A stretch of 64,000 bases of DNA, taken from Theropithecus gelada (taxonomy: Eukaryota > Chordata > Mammalia > Primates > Cercopithecidae). The DNA is taken from NCBI RefSeq assembly GCF_003255815.1, contig NC_037682.1, forward strand, positions 43,298,222-43,362,221, given 5' to 3'. The notes beneath the pieces were generated by a model, which ran no database searches, was not told the origin of the DNA, and saw only the letters and a program-made list of their open reading frames with translations. Both the position numbers and the translations under genes were made by a program. Below, piece by piece: positions 34,678 through 46,157 of the stretch (the first letter of the stretch is position 1; each line of letters begins with the position of its first letter).

Positions 34678-35669
34678 TATGTGTATTTATTTCTGGGCTC
34701 CTCATAGTGTTCCGTTGTTTTTATGCCAGTACCATATTCTTTGCATTACCATATCTTTTTAATTTATTTTGAAGCCAGGTACTGCTATTCCTCCAGCTTT
34801 ATTCTTTTTGCTCAATATTGCTTTGGCTATGCTGAGTGTTTTGTGGTTCCATACAAATTTTAAGATTGTTTTTCAATTTCTGTGAAGAATATCTCTTGTA
34901 TTTTAATAGAAATTGCATTAAATCTATAAATCTCTTTGGGTATTCTGGGCATTTTAACAATATTAATTTTTCCAATTCATAAACATAGAATATCTTTCCA
35001 TTTACTTGTGACTTCTTTAATTTCTTTTTTTAGTATTTTACACTTTTTAATGTAGAGATCTTTCACTTTCTTGGTTAAATTAATTCCTAAGAATATTATC
35101 TTTTAAGAAATCTTTTGTAAATGTTAATGTGTTCTTAATTTATTTCTCAGATAGTTCAATGTTCATTTATATAAACACTACTAATTTTTTTTTATTGTCT
35201 CCTGCAGCTTTACTGAATTTGTTTATTAGTTTTAACAGTTTTTTGGTAGAGTGTTTTTGGTTTTCTATATATAAGATCATGTTATCTGCAAATAGGGTCA
35301 ATTTCATATTTTTCCTTTCCAATTTGAATGCCCTACATTTCTTTCTCTTGCCTAATTACCCTGGCTAGGACTTCCAGTGCTATGTTGAATAGAGGTGGTA
35401 GGCGTGGGCATTCTTGTCTTGTTCTGGATATCAGAGGAACACTTTGCCATTTTCTGCCATTGAGTATGATGGTAGCTATGGGTTTGTCATCTATGGCCTT
35501 TATTGTGTTGAGGTACATTCCTTCTCTACCTAGTTTGTTGAATCTTTTTATCATGAAATAATTTTGAATTTTGTCAAATGCTTTTCTTGCATCTATTGAA
35601 ATGATCATATGGTTTGTGTGATTTGTTATTTATTACATTTATTTATTTTTGTATATTGAACTACCTTCA
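34678..35669 (-). mobile_element. Outer antisense L1, ORF2 reverse transcriptase part
   Basis: This continues the L1 from 33688. The minus-strand frame 35608-35333 (91 codons) retains the RT segment, including a 'DARKAFDKIQ' motif and a degraded TRQGC-like 'TRQEC'. The element is interrupted by the LTR at 35675. Confidence 0.88.
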
Positions 35670-35674
35670 TATAC

Positions 35675-36053
35675 TGATATGGTTTGGCTCTGTGCCCCTA
35701 CCTAAATCTCATGTTAAACTGTAATTCCCAATGTTCGGGGAGGGACCTATAGGAGGTGATTGGATCATGGGGGTGGATTTCCCCCTTGTTCTCATGATAG
35801 TGAGTGAGTTTTCATGAAATCTGGTTGTTTAAAAGTTTGCAGCACTTCCCCCTTCTCTCACTGTCTCTCCAGCCACCTTGTGAAGGCCTGGTTGCTTCCT
35901 GTTTACCTTTCACCATGATTGTAAGTTTCCTGAGGCCCCCCAGCCATGTCTCCTGTACAACATATGGAACTGTGAGTCAATTAAACCTCTTTTCTTCATA
36001 AATTACCCAGTGTCAGGTAGTTCTTTTTAGTAATGTGAGAATGGATTAACACA
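35675..36053 (+). repeat. Solo MaLR LTR (MST type)
   Basis: A complete LTR from TG ('tgatatggtttggctctgtg') to CA ('ggattaacaca'), 379 bp. It has the usual 'gtgagtcaattaaacctctt' polyadenylation block and 'attacccagtgtcagg'. An exact 5-bp target-site duplication TATAC flanks it (35670-35674 and 36054-36058). The absence of internal sequence makes it a solo LTR. It sits in the outer antisense L1. Confidence 0.95.
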
Positions 36054-36058
36054 TATAC

Positions 36059-36665
36059 CTAGAAAGAATCCCGCTGGATCATGGTGAACACTCATTTTAA
36101 TCACTGTTGAATTTATTTTTAAAATAATTTGTTAAGGATTTTTGCATGTACATTCACCAGGGAGGTTGACCAGCATTACCCTCATCTTAAAACCAGTAAA
36201 GGACACCAGAAGAAAGGAAAACAGTTCTGGTGTCCTTTTCTGGTTTTAAGATGAGGGTAATGCCTGTCTCATAAAATTAGTTTGGAAGTATTCTCTTCTT
36301 TTCTGTTTTTTGGAAACATGTGAGAATTGGTATTCGTTCCTTAAATGTTTGGTAGAATTTAGCTTGAAGCCATCTGGTCTTGGGCTTTTCTTTGATGAAA
36401 GAAATTTATTACTGACTACTTAGTCATTATGGGTCTGTTCAGATTTTCTGTTTATGATTCAAACTTGATAGGTTGTATGTGTCAAGGAATATATCTGTAT
36501 CTTCTAAGTTATCCAATCTCTTGGTGTACGATAATCTCTCATGGTCCTTTGTATTTCTGTGATATCAGTTGTAATATCTCCTCCTTTATTTGTGATTTTG
36601 TTTATTATAATCTTCTCAGTTTTTTTTATCTAGTTAGTCCAGCTAAAAGTTTGCAAAATTTGTTT
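36059..36665 (-). mobile_element. Outer antisense L1, upstream part of ORF2
   Basis: This continues the element after the LTR. The left portion contains the inverted repeat at 36173-36263, which is not in the L1 consensus. The block ends abruptly at about 36665 where a different, younger L1 begins. Confidence 0.85.
36173..36263. repeat. 39-bp inverted repeat, 13-nt loop
   Basis: The arms 36173-36211 and 36225-36263 are complementary at 38 of 39 positions, with a T:T mismatch at 36197/36239. The right arm is in register with the L1 text and the homologous stretch in the neighbouring L1 near 38195-38225. The left arm replaces L1 sequence, so it is an inverted copy of the right arm. Confidence 0.97.
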
Positions 36666-37427
36666 GCAAATTCTACAGTTTGTCTGTTCACATTGTTGAT
36701 AGTTTCTTTTGCTGTGCAGAAGCTCTTTAGTTTAATTAGATCCCATTTGTCAATTTTTGCTTTTGTTGCAATTGCTTTTGGTGTCATTGTCATGAAATTT
36801 TTGCACGTTCCTATGTTCAGAATGGCATTACCTAGGTTGCCTTTCAGGATTTTTATAGTTTTGAGGTGTAAATTTAAGTCTTTGATCCATCTTGAGTTGA
36901 TTTTTATATATGGTGTAAAGAAGGGTTCTAGTTTCAGTCATCTCCATATGGCTAACCAGTTATCCCAGCACTATTTATTGAATAAGAAGTCCTTTCCCCA
37001 TTCCTTGGTTTTGTTAGCTTTGTCAAAGATCAAATGGTAGTAGGTGTGTGGCCTTATTTCTTTGCTCTTCATTCTGTTCCATTGGTCTATTTGTCTGCTT
37101 TTGTACCAGTACTCTGATGTTTCAGTTACTATGCCTCTGTAGTATAGTTTGAAGTCAGGTAGGGTGATGCATACAGCTTTGTTCTTTTTACTTAGCATTG
37201 GCTTGAATATTTCAGATCATTTTTGGTTCCATGTGAATTTTAAAACAGTTTTTTCTAGTTATGTGAAGAATATTATTGGTGGCTTGATAGGAATAGCATT
37301 GAATCTGTAAATTGTTCTGGGCAACATGGCCATTTTAATGATACTGTTTCTTCCTATCTATGAGCATAGAATCTTTTCCAATTTGTTTGTGTCATCTCTG
37401 ATTTCCTTGAACAGTATTTTGCAATTT

Positions 37428-37721
37428 TCATTGTAGAGATTTTTCATTTTCCTTATTAGCTATATTCCTAGGTATTGTATTCTCTTTGTGGCAAATTATA
37501 AATGGGAATGCATTCTTGATTTGCCTCTTAGCTTGGCCTTTGTTGGTATATAGGAATGCTGGTGATTTTAGTACAGTAATTTTGTATCCTGAGATTTCAC
37601 TGAAGTTGTTTATCAGCTTAAGGACCTCTGGGGCTGAGTCTATGGGAGTTTCTATATGTAGAACTATGTCATCTGCAAACAGGGATAGATTGACTTCTTC
37701 TATTCCTAATTTGATGCCCAT
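37428..37721 (-). pseudogene. L1 ORF2 reverse transcriptase fragment with FADD
   Basis: A 97-codon open stretch of ORF2 in the antisense L1P. Residues 15-18 are the reverse transcriptase catalytic FADD box (37679-37668 on the minus strand), which is intact here. Flanking stops and frameshifts make the ORF non-functional. Confidence 0.9.
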
Positions 37722-38947
37722 TATTTGTTTAACTTGCCAGATTGCTAGCCAGGACTTCCAATAGTATGTTGAATAGGATGGTTAGAGAGGGTATCCTTGT
37801 CTTCTGCTAGTTTCCAACGGGAATGCTCTCAGCTTTTGCCCACTGAGTATAATGTTAGCTATGGGATTGTCATCGATGGCTTATTATTTTGAGGTATATT
37901 CTTTCAATACCTAGGTTATTGAGAACATAAAAGTATGTTAAATTTTGTCAAAAGACTTTTTTGCCTCTATTGAGGTAATCTTGTGGTTTTTGTCTTTGGT
38001 TCTGTTTATTTAATAAATTACATGTATTGATTTGCATATGTTGAACCAACCTTGCATCCTGGGGATAAACCCTACTTGATCATGGTGTACGAGTTTTTAA
38101 TGTGCTGCTGGATTCAGTTTGCAAGTGTTTTACTGAGGATTTTTGTATCAGTGTTCGTCAAGAATAGTGGCCTGAATGTTTTGTTGTTGTTGTTGTGTCT
38201 CTGTCAGATTTTGGTATCACGATGATGCTGGCCTCATAGAATGAGTTGAGAAGGAGTCCTTCCCCCTCAATTTTTTGGAATAGTTTCAGTAGTAATGATT
38301 TCAGTTTTTCTTTGTACATCTGGTAGACTATGGTTGTGAATCTCTCTGGTTCTGGGTGTTTTTGGTTTGGACTGTTTATCACTAATTAATTTTGGAGTGC
38401 ATTATTAGTATTTTCAGGGATTTAATTTCTTCTTGGTTCTGTCTTGTGAGGGTGTATGTATCCAGGAATTTGTCTATCACTTCTAGACTTTCAAAGATGT
38501 TCATAGTAGTCTCTGATGGTTATTAGCATTTCTATGAGGTCAGTGGTAATATCCCCTTGCCATTACTAATTGTGTTTATTTGGATTTTCTCTCTCTTCTT
38601 CTTAGTGTAGCTTGTGGCCTTTTTCTTTTTTCTTTTTTTTTTTTCCCAAAGATCCATCTCCTGCATTTGTTGATCTTTGAATGTTTCTTTGTGTTTTTAT
38701 GTTTCAATCTCTTGCAGTTCAGCTCTGATTTTGGTTATTTCTTGTGTTCTGCTAGCTTTGGGGTTGGTTTGCTTTTGCTTCTCTAGTTCTTTTACTTGTG
38801 ATGTTAGGTTATTAATTTGAGATCTTTAAAACTATTTAGTGCTATACATTTCCCTCTTAACACTCTTTCAGCTGTGTCCCAGAGATTTGGGTATGTTGTG
38901 TGTTTATTCTCATTAATTTCAAAGAACTTCTTGATTTCTGCCTTAAT

Positions 38948-39313
38948 TTAATTTACCCAAAAGTCATTCAGGAGCAGGTTGCTTCGTTTGCATATAATTA
39001 CATGGTTTTGAGAACTTTTTTTAGTCTTGATCTCTAATTTTATTGTGCTGTTGTCCAAGAGTGTATCTGATATGATTTCATTTCTCTTACATTTGCTGAG
39101 GATTGTTTTATGTTCGATGGTGTGGTTGATAGTAGAGTATGTGTCAGGTGGCAATGAAAGGAATGTGTATTCTGTTATTTCTGGGTAGAGAGATCTGTAG
39201 ATATCTATTAGATCTATGTTGTCCAATATTGAGTTTAGGTCCTGAATATCTTTGCTAATGTTCTGCCTCAATGATCTGTCTAAAACTGTCAGTGGTGTGT
39301 TGAAGTCTCCCAC
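38948..39313 (-). pseudogene. L1 ORF2 endonuclease fragment
   Basis: A 121-codon open stretch near the ORF2 N-terminus. It starts with 'MGDFNTPLT' (the endonuclease GDFN motif) and includes 'DLIDIYRSLYPE'. A downstream 'YSTINHTI' replaces the usual catalytic D-containing 'YSKIDHI'-type motif, so at least one catalytic residue appears lost. Confidence 0.9.
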
Positions 39314-39874
39314 TATTATTATGTGGGAGTCTAAGTCCCTCTGTAGGTAAATATTAACTTATTTTATGAATTGGAGTGCTCCTGTGTCAGGTACATACAT
39401 ATTTAGGACAATTTGGTCTTCTTGTTAAATTGAATCTTTTACCATAATGTAATGCTTTTTTAAAAATTTAATCTTTGTTGTTTTAAAGTCTGCTGTGTCA
39501 GAAATTAGGATAATAACCTCTGATTTTTTCTGATTTCCATTTGCTTGGTAGATTTTTCTCTATCCCTTTATTTTGAGCCTGCGGGTGTCATTGCATGTGA
39601 GATGGGTCTCTTGAAGACAGCATGCCATTGGATCTTGGTTCTTTATCTAGCTTGTTACTTTGTGCCTTTTAAATGAGTTACTTCACTCATTTAAATTCAA
39701 GGTTAGTATTGATATGTGTGGATTTGATCCTGAAATTGTATTGTTAACTGGTTATTATGCTGACTTGTTTGTGTGGTTGCTTTGTAGTGTCACTGGTCTG
39801 TGTACTTAGTGTGTATTTTTACTGAATGGTAACAGCCTTTCCATTCCATATGTAGTACCCCCTTCGAGATGTCT

Positions 39875-41046
39875 TGTAAGACTGCAGTTCTAGGGTGATC
39901 TCAGGGAGATTTGAAACTGCTGCCATCCAGAAAACACCAGCACGGGTAGCTGGAGTCCCTGGTTGGCATGTCCTACAGTCCTGCTTAGTAAGGAGGAAGA
40001 TCAGGGACTTGTTTAAAAAAAAAAAAAAAGTAGTCTTGTCACTCTATTGTAGAGCAGCTGTGGTGCACTGGGGGTCCATTCTAGCCCCCAGTTGCCTCTG
40101 ACTCTCCAAATCCAGAAAGCAAAAAAAGTTAAGTTTGTGAAACAGTAAAGATGGCAGCCTACCCCCCCTCTGGGAGCTCTGTCCCCGGGAGGTTTGTATC
40201 CACTGTTGGCTAGAAAACATTGACAAGGGTGACTGAAGACCCTGCCCTGGTTGGGAGATTCCACTCAGTGAAGACAAATGATGGATGAGAAGTCTGGCCA
40301 CTTTCCCATAGAGCTGCTGAACTGTGCTGGAGGACTGTTCTAGACTCTAGTTGCCTCAGTCTTCCTAGAGCTTAAGAAACAATAATTAAGTCTGTGAAAC
40401 AGCAAAAGATAGTGGCTTGCCCCTCCCCTTGGGAGCTCCATGTCAAGGAGGTGCAATGCTCCTACCAATGGGTTGCTAAACTCCTATGCCAGTGAGCGTT
40501 ATTCTGTGGGTTTCCATAGAAGCAGGGTTTTCAGCCTGTTGCTGATCAGCCTCTTGAATTAAGCCTTTCCTAGGGGTGGATATGAAGGTCTAACCTCCAG
40601 CTTTGCTGGAGCAAAGTAACTTTACTTTGCTGGAGCTCTAGTAACTTTTCCTGGGAAGCCCAGGTATCTAAAATTCCTGGGCCTCTGCATGTGCCTGAGT
40701 AGCTGCTCTGCTGAGACTCCACATAACTACGAAGGCCCTGGTGGAGTGCGTTCTTGAGGTGTTCTTGGGACTGCAAAGATCCATGGAAGAAATATGGGTC
40801 CCCAGGTTTGTTCACTCACTCATTACTTCCCTGGGTTGTGGAAGTTCCCTTGGCTGTGTATCACTTTTGGGTGGATGGATGTCCTGCTTGATTTTCTCTG
40901 TTGTCTGTGGGTCAAGCTGTTTCCTTGATGAGTCCCAGTTTGCATACCTGGATGTTTCCATTGAAGGTGCTGCATTTACTTCCCCTTATATCTCTCTGTA
41001 CGAGAGTGGCACACACTAGCTGTTTCTAGTCAGCCATGTTGGCCAA
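39875..41046 (-). promoter_or_regulatory. Fossil L1P 5' UTR (internal promoter region)
   Basis: About 1.17 kb of GC-richer sequence than its surroundings, located at the 5' side of the antisense L1P. In L1 this segment holds the internal pol II promoter. Its activity here is not implied, and it is decayed and joined directly to ORF2. Confidence 0.6.
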
Positions 41047-41052
41047 CCCCTT

Positions 41053-41092
41053 CAGGTATTTCTTTATAGCAATGCAAGAATGGCCTAATACA
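41053..41092 (+). repeat. 3' tail of a MaLR LTR
   Basis: The last about 40 bases of a THE1/MST-type LTR ('tctttatagcaatgcaagaa', then 'tggcctaatacag') lie just right of the L1P 5' end and lead directly into internal sequence. Confidence 0.75.
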
Positions 41093-42055
41093 GAAAATCA
41101 GACTGGGGGTGGGATATTGTTATAAAGATACCTGAAAATGTGGAATCAGCTTTGGAACTGGGTAACAGGCACAGGCTGGAAGAGTTTGGAGGGCTCAGGA
41201 GAATATAAGGGAAAGTTTGGAACTTCTTAGAGACTGGGTAAATGGTTGTAAATAAAATGTTGATAGTGATATGGATAGTGAAGCCTAGTCTGAAGGGGTC
41301 TCCAATGGAAATGAGGAACTTATTGGGAACTAGAGCAAAGGTCATGCATGTTATGCCTTAGCAAAGAAATTGGCTACATTCTGTTCATATCCTAAGTACT
41401 GTGGAAAGTTTTACTTCAAAGTGATGATTTAGGGTATCTGATGAAAGAAATTTCTAAGCAACAGGTGTTCATGAAGTAGCCTGACTGCTTTTAGTGGCCT
41501 ATCTCAGATATAGGAGGAAAGAAATGACTTTGCGTTAAAATTTACATTTAAAGAAAATCAGAGGGTAAAAGTTTGGAAAATTTGCAGATATGGCAGAGAA
41601 AGAAAACATTTTTAGGAGAGAAATACAAGTAGGCTGTGAAGCAACCACTTGCTGGAGATATTTGCATAACTAAACGGGAGTCAAGTGCTACTATCCAATA
41701 CAATGGGGGAAAAAGCCTTGAAGGCATTTCAGAGAACTTTACAGCAGAGGCTACTGTCACAGGCCCAGAGGCCTAAGAGGAAAGAATAACTTCATGGGAC
41801 AGGCCCAGTTTCTGCTGCCATGTGCAGCCTCAAGACAATGCTGCCTACACTCCAGCCTCTCCAGCTCCAGCCATTGCTTAAAGGGGCTCAGGTACAGGTT
41901 GTGCTTCCACTTTGGATAATGCAAGCTGTAAGCCTTGGCATCTTCAACATGATGTTAAGCCTATAAGTGCACAGAATGAGTGTGAAGAAGGCTTAGCAAC
42001 CTCCACCTGGATTTCAGAAGATGTATGAGAAAGTTTGGGTGCCCAGGCAGAAGCA
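41093..42055 (+). mobile_element. MaLR internal region (THE1/MST-int type), decayed
   Basis: The blocks of the MaLR internal region appear in order after the LTR end: a 'cagctttggaactgggtaac' block, 'gaagagtttggag', 'gaaatgaggaacttattggg', and a Cys/Trp-rich 3' section. The frame is closed by stops. It runs to about 42055, where a different repeat begins. The 5' LTR it belongs to is mostly lost, presumably to the L1P insertion or a deletion. Confidence 0.75.
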
Positions 42056-42059
42056 TCCA

Positions 42060-42312
42060 ACACAGAAGAAAGATGAAGACCAGAAGATTCAGCAAGTCTC
42101 CTCATTCCGCTTTCTTCTGCCTGCTTTATTCTAGCCAGGCTGGCAGTTGATTAGATGTTTCCCACCCTGATTGAGGGTGGGTCTGCCTCTCCCAGTCCAC
42201 TGACTCAAATGTTAATCTCCTTTGACAGTACCCTCACAGGCACACCTAGAAACAATACTTTGCATCCTTCAGTCTAATCAAGTTGGCAATATTAACTATC
42301 AAACTTTACATT
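42060..42312 (+). repeat. 3' part of the unnamed repeat seen at 13945
   Basis: Contains 'cacagaagaaagatgaagac', 'ttgagggtgggtctgcctct', 'aatgttaatctcctttgac' and 'ctttgcatccttcagtctaa'. From memory these belong to the same repeat type whose 5' part lies at 13945-14105. I cannot name the family. Confidence 0.6.
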
Positions 42313-42324
42313 CTATTTTCTTTT

Positions 42325-43040
42325 TTCTCCTCAGACTGTATTTTTAAAAATAAGTTGTCTTCAAGTTTACAGATTACTTTTTCTACCTCATCAATTCTGC
42401 TGTTGATTATTTTCTTAATGTGTGCTGAGCTTCCTTAAAACAATTATTTTGAATTTTTTGTTAGGTCATTTATTTATCTCCATTTTGTTAGGGTCAGTTA
42501 CTGCCATTTTATTTTGTTGGTTTGTTGATGCCATATTTCCTGATTATTTTTGATACTTCTGCCATGTGTAATAAGCACATTTTAGGAAACAGATACTCAT
42601 TCCAGTCTTCACAAACTGTGTTTGTCTAGGAAAATATTTTTTTAAACAGTAAACCTATCCAGTGATTCTTTGCAGGCTGTCTAATGTATTTCTTAAGCCC
42701 AGGGCTGCTGCAGCTAACATGGTGCTGAGCTGCAATCTTATGACTCCTGAGGCTGGCATGAAGCTCTTTCATGCCTAGAGTTTACAAGTCCAGGTTTTTT
42801 AGGCCTGCTTGCTACTGAAAGTTTTCTGGAGAGCAAGGTCACTGAGGTCAGCTGGCAGTAATGCAGATGCAAACCAAGTTTACCTCAAAGGTTCTATGGG
42901 TTGCTGCCTAGTTTTGGGGCATGTCTGGAGGCTCAGTCTACAGGTACCAGCCTAGAATCAAGGCTTTTCGGAGTCTATGCAGGCTTGGGTTTAACTACGG
43001 CAGCCTTGGTGTTAAAGTTCAAAGCAAAGTTCTGCATTCA
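42325..43040 (-). mobile_element. Antisense old L1 5' region
   Basis: The left 230 bases match the antisense of the region upstream of ORF2 ('gtcttcaagtttacagatta', 'tgctgagcttccttaaaac', 'agggtcagttactg'), and the right part resembles an L1 5' UTR. It may be the 5' end of the outer antisense L1 whose ORF2 ends at 36665. Confidence 0.6.
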
Positions 43041-43302
43041 GTTCCCTTTCTTTCCTTCCATTGGATAGTATCTCATTTCATTGTGCTTATTACAATGCCT
43101 GGCTCTTGATTAATCTTCAGTATATTTAGTTATCACTATCAGGAATAGTAAGAACAACTGTAATATTACCTTGTGGTATTATTGATATTATTGATTTTTA
43201 TTTGAGAATAAGTTTAGTCTAACAGGAATAAGGATTATTCCCCAAGTTAGTTCATTTCATGGGGTTCTGAAAGATAACTGATTAATGATATATGCAACCG
43301 TT
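43041..43302. other. Unassigned sequence
   Basis: I recognise nothing between the L1 5' region and the Alu target site. Confidence 0.4.
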
Positions 43303-43316
43303 AAGATGCTAGTTAT

Positions 43317-43620
43317 GGCCGGGCGCGGTGGCTCAAGCCTGTAATCCCAGCACTTTGGGAGGCCGAGACGGGCGGATCACGAGGTCAGGAGATCGAGACC
43401 ATCCTGGCTAACATGGTGAAACCCCGTCTCTATTAAGAAATACAAAAAAAAAACTAGCCGGGCGAGGTGGCGGGCGCCTGTAGTCCCAGCTACTCGGGAG
43501 GCTGAGGCCGGAGAATGGCGTGAACCCGGGAGGCGGAGCTTGCAGTGAGCTGAGATCCGGCCACTGCAGTCCAGCCTGGGTGACAGAGCGAGACTCCGTC
43601 TCAAAAAAAAAAAAAAAAAA
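43317..43620 (+). mobile_element. AluY of Old World monkey (AluYRa) type, young
   Basis: Full-length, near-consensus copy starting 'ggccgggcgcggtggctcaa' with an 18-20 A tail. It shares the monkey-type bases with 25272-25565 ('gagatccggcc', 'aactagccgggcgagg'). A perfect 14-bp target-site duplication ('aagatgctagttat') lies at 43303-43316 and 43621-43634. It is the least diverged element in the window. Confidence 0.95.
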
Positions 43621-43634
43621 AAGATGCTAGTTAT

Positions 43635-45474
43635 AACAAGACTCCACTTGGTGTAATGATTTGAACAGTTTTTAAACATATAATCTGATACCATTATCTG
43701 AAACCAAAAATTTATGCGAACAAACGCAGAATAATGATACTATTATCATTGTGTTATGATGATTTTTTTTTCTTCTTTTCTCAATGTCTAAATTTTTCTC
43801 TGAGGTTGTTTGCAATTGAGCTATAATTCTGATTCTGTTGCTTACTAATTCTAACACCTTAGTAAGTTATTTATTATTTTCTAACCCTGAATTTAATAAT
43901 TTAAAAGTTAATAATAGCAATTCTCTCATAAAATTGTTTTGAGTAGTAGATAATTAAATGCCCATTAAAACTTAGTATAACAGTTGGTGCATAGTTTATG
44001 CTCAAGACATGTTGTTTTAATAATAAAGCTTCAGTAATAGAGAAGAATTCTGAAGTAAAATAGCATATTGATATTTTAAATAATATACAATTAAATAAAT
44101 TTATTTGGTTTAGTTTTAAACTTATAAACTCACTCATTCATTCAACAAGTATTTACTATCCATTATTTTCTAGCATTATTTGACATGCTGAAAGTTTTAA
44201 AAACAGGCAAAAACTTTGTCCTCATGAATATTAGATTCCTATTAAATTGATTTTGATGTACAAAAGTATAACAAAATAAATATAATCAAATGTATTGCCT
44301 ACAAAATCAACATTAGTGAACATGTGCCACTGTGGGAAGTATATTTGGATATGAGGGTTTTCCTTCTTCTCCTCAGGAATGTTATGCTTTAGGTGTCAGC
44401 GGCACTGGTCATGGGAGGGTGATGTATGATATACATCTGAATAGTGTCAAAAACATGCCTGGGATGCTGACATATTTCTACTGGCTAGAATCCCCTTAAT
44501 AATACTTAACTCTCCTGAATTAAATCATTTCTAGGTAATTCAAAATCTTTGTGACTCTCCTTCTAAAATGTTGTTTAAGCAAGGTATTATCACTATCAGG
44601 AGAAGGAGAAAAAAGACATAATCAATACACAAGAACAAAGAATAATGAATCAAAGGTGGCACAAAAGGGTGAGAGGGGCTCAAATTAAAAGGAGCATGAC
44701 AGCTGCCAAGCCTATAAAGGGAAGGGCAAAGATTTACATTTATGAGTTTTTTTTAAAAACCCATCAGACTAACTAAAACTACAAATTTTAATTGGAGTTA
44801 ATTGGATAGGGTAGTTTAATAAAAGGAGTGGGAGAAAAAAGTATGTCACTCTTTTCCCTGCTATCAAGCATACTAATGGATGATGAGGCAGAAGCTATTA
44901 ATCAAGGCAAAACATTCATTCCCTCATTGAATCCTAGAATGTTGGGGCTGATGGGTGTTTTAGATCAAACATCTAACACCATCATTTGATGGATGAGGAT
45001 GTTAAGAACAAGGACCGATAAGTTTCAGCCCAGGGTCACCTACAGTGGCAATCCAGGGAAAAGAGTTGTCTCCAGTTTCCCTAATAAGAATTTTTCCAAG
45101 CACACTCTGTTATAGCTAAAGGCTCATGCCATCCAAGGAATAGGTAGAAGAGATTTTCAGGTCAAGGCTATTTAGAAACCAGGTAATTAGGTATATTGAG
45201 AAATAACTGTTTTGATCAAGGAATCCATACAATTAAAACAGCAGTTTGAACACTCCTTATAGATACTGTGAATGAGAAACAGAGAGAAAAGAAATGAAGA
45301 ACAGATCAGTGAAGCTGCTTTTGATTGCAAAGCTAATGTGAGGTCCACCTTGCTTAGAACCCTAAGTTGACCTCAAATTCTTCCTGCTCTCCATTAAGGA
45401 CGTTTTGTGCTGAATTGTATAATGAGTGTTTAACGAAGCCCTTTTACCTCTTTCTTTTGTTTTAAAAAAGAAAT
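43635..45474. other. Unassigned AT-rich sequence
   Basis: No repeat family or gene is recognisable over about 1.8 kb. The small minus-strand frames (43672-43857 and 43901-44137) have no motif. Confidence 0.4.
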
Positions 45475-45705
45475 AATTATTCTGACAAAGACATTAATGC
45501 AGTTCAGTGGAGGAAAGAAAAGTCTTTTTAATAAGTAGCACTGAAATTACTAGATATCCCTTGGGAAAAAAAATTGATCTTTGATACCTGCCTCACATCA
45601 TATACAAAAATTAATTTAAGATAGATCATAGATATAAATGGGAGAGTGAGAGGGAACATAGGAGGATATCCTTGTGACCTTAGCATGGGTGAAGATATTA
45701 AGCAA
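45475..45705 (+). mobile_element. L1M ORF2 fragment, left half
   Basis: Degraded ORF2 C-terminal-region text ('gggaggatatccttgtgac'-like phrase near 45660) stops at the LTR at 45706 and resumes at 46158. No reading frame survives. Confidence 0.7.
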
Positions 45706-46157
45706 TGTCAAAAGACAAAATTACAGCAAATTTAGTTTAAAGATCCAATTGGATTTTATTTGTAATTCTAGCACTGGGTAATGACTCATTGTAAAAAGCA
45801 GAAAATAGAATGAGTGTTTCAATGAGCTGAGCAGTAGACATTAGTTTTATAGGCAGAAAAGGGCTTAAGCAAGCAGAAACAGAACAAAAAGTAGATTGGT
45901 CATTTTAAAGTTATTTTCCTTGTAAAGGTTAACGCAGAGAGGACTTCCTTATTATGCCGACTAACACTGATCTGTTTGGAGATCTGGTTATTATCTCTAA
46001 CTTGCTGGATTTCTCGGAAGGTCAGATAAATAACTTAGTTTTGGCTTGGTGGCATGGTACTTTGGAATGGGTAACTCCATGTTGGTTTATGTGGTTTGTT
46101 GGATCTACTGCAGGGGCTCAGTCTGATCCAACAGCTTGCTATGCATTTTATTTAACA
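45706..46157 (+). repeat. MER21-like LTR, complete, splitting the L1M
   Basis: A 452-bp LTR from TG ('tgtcaaaagacaaaattac') to CA ('catttta', 'tttaaca'). It aligns with 18603-18900 at the 5' end. The flanking bases 'agcaa' and 'gcatc' give at best an imperfect target-site duplication. A short plus-strand frame here is not a gene. Confidence 0.6.

Larger units (their letters stand above)
36666..41046 (-). mobile_element. Antisense L1P with complete 5' end, missing ORF1 and 3' end
   Basis: Reverse ORF2 runs from its C-terminal part (about 36670) to its N-terminus near 39870. The sequence then jumps straight into the L1 5' UTR, which ends at about 41046 with the reverse of the L1 start ('agctgtttctagtcagccat'). 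ORF1 and the inter-ORF region are absent, as are the 3' UTR and tail. The 203-codon plus-strand frame at 36429-37040 is antisense L1 and not a gene. Confidence 0.9.

Noticed and set aside
36175..36261. Inverted repeat as a microRNA hairpin
   Set aside because: The stem length is compatible, but the left arm is explained by a local inverted duplication in an L1. Nothing in the sequence shows expression or conservation.
36429..37040. 203-codon plus-strand open frame
   Set aside because: It lies across the antisense of two L1 ORF2 segments. The hydrophobic composition comes from reading T-rich L1 antisense text, and there is no recognisable domain.
37486..37764. Plus-strand 92-codon frame
   Set aside because: Shadow of the L1 ORF2 reverse transcriptase on the opposite strand.
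41053..42055. MaLR internal region as an intact provirus
   Set aside because: No open retroviral frame remains and the flanking LTRs are missing or reduced to a tail.
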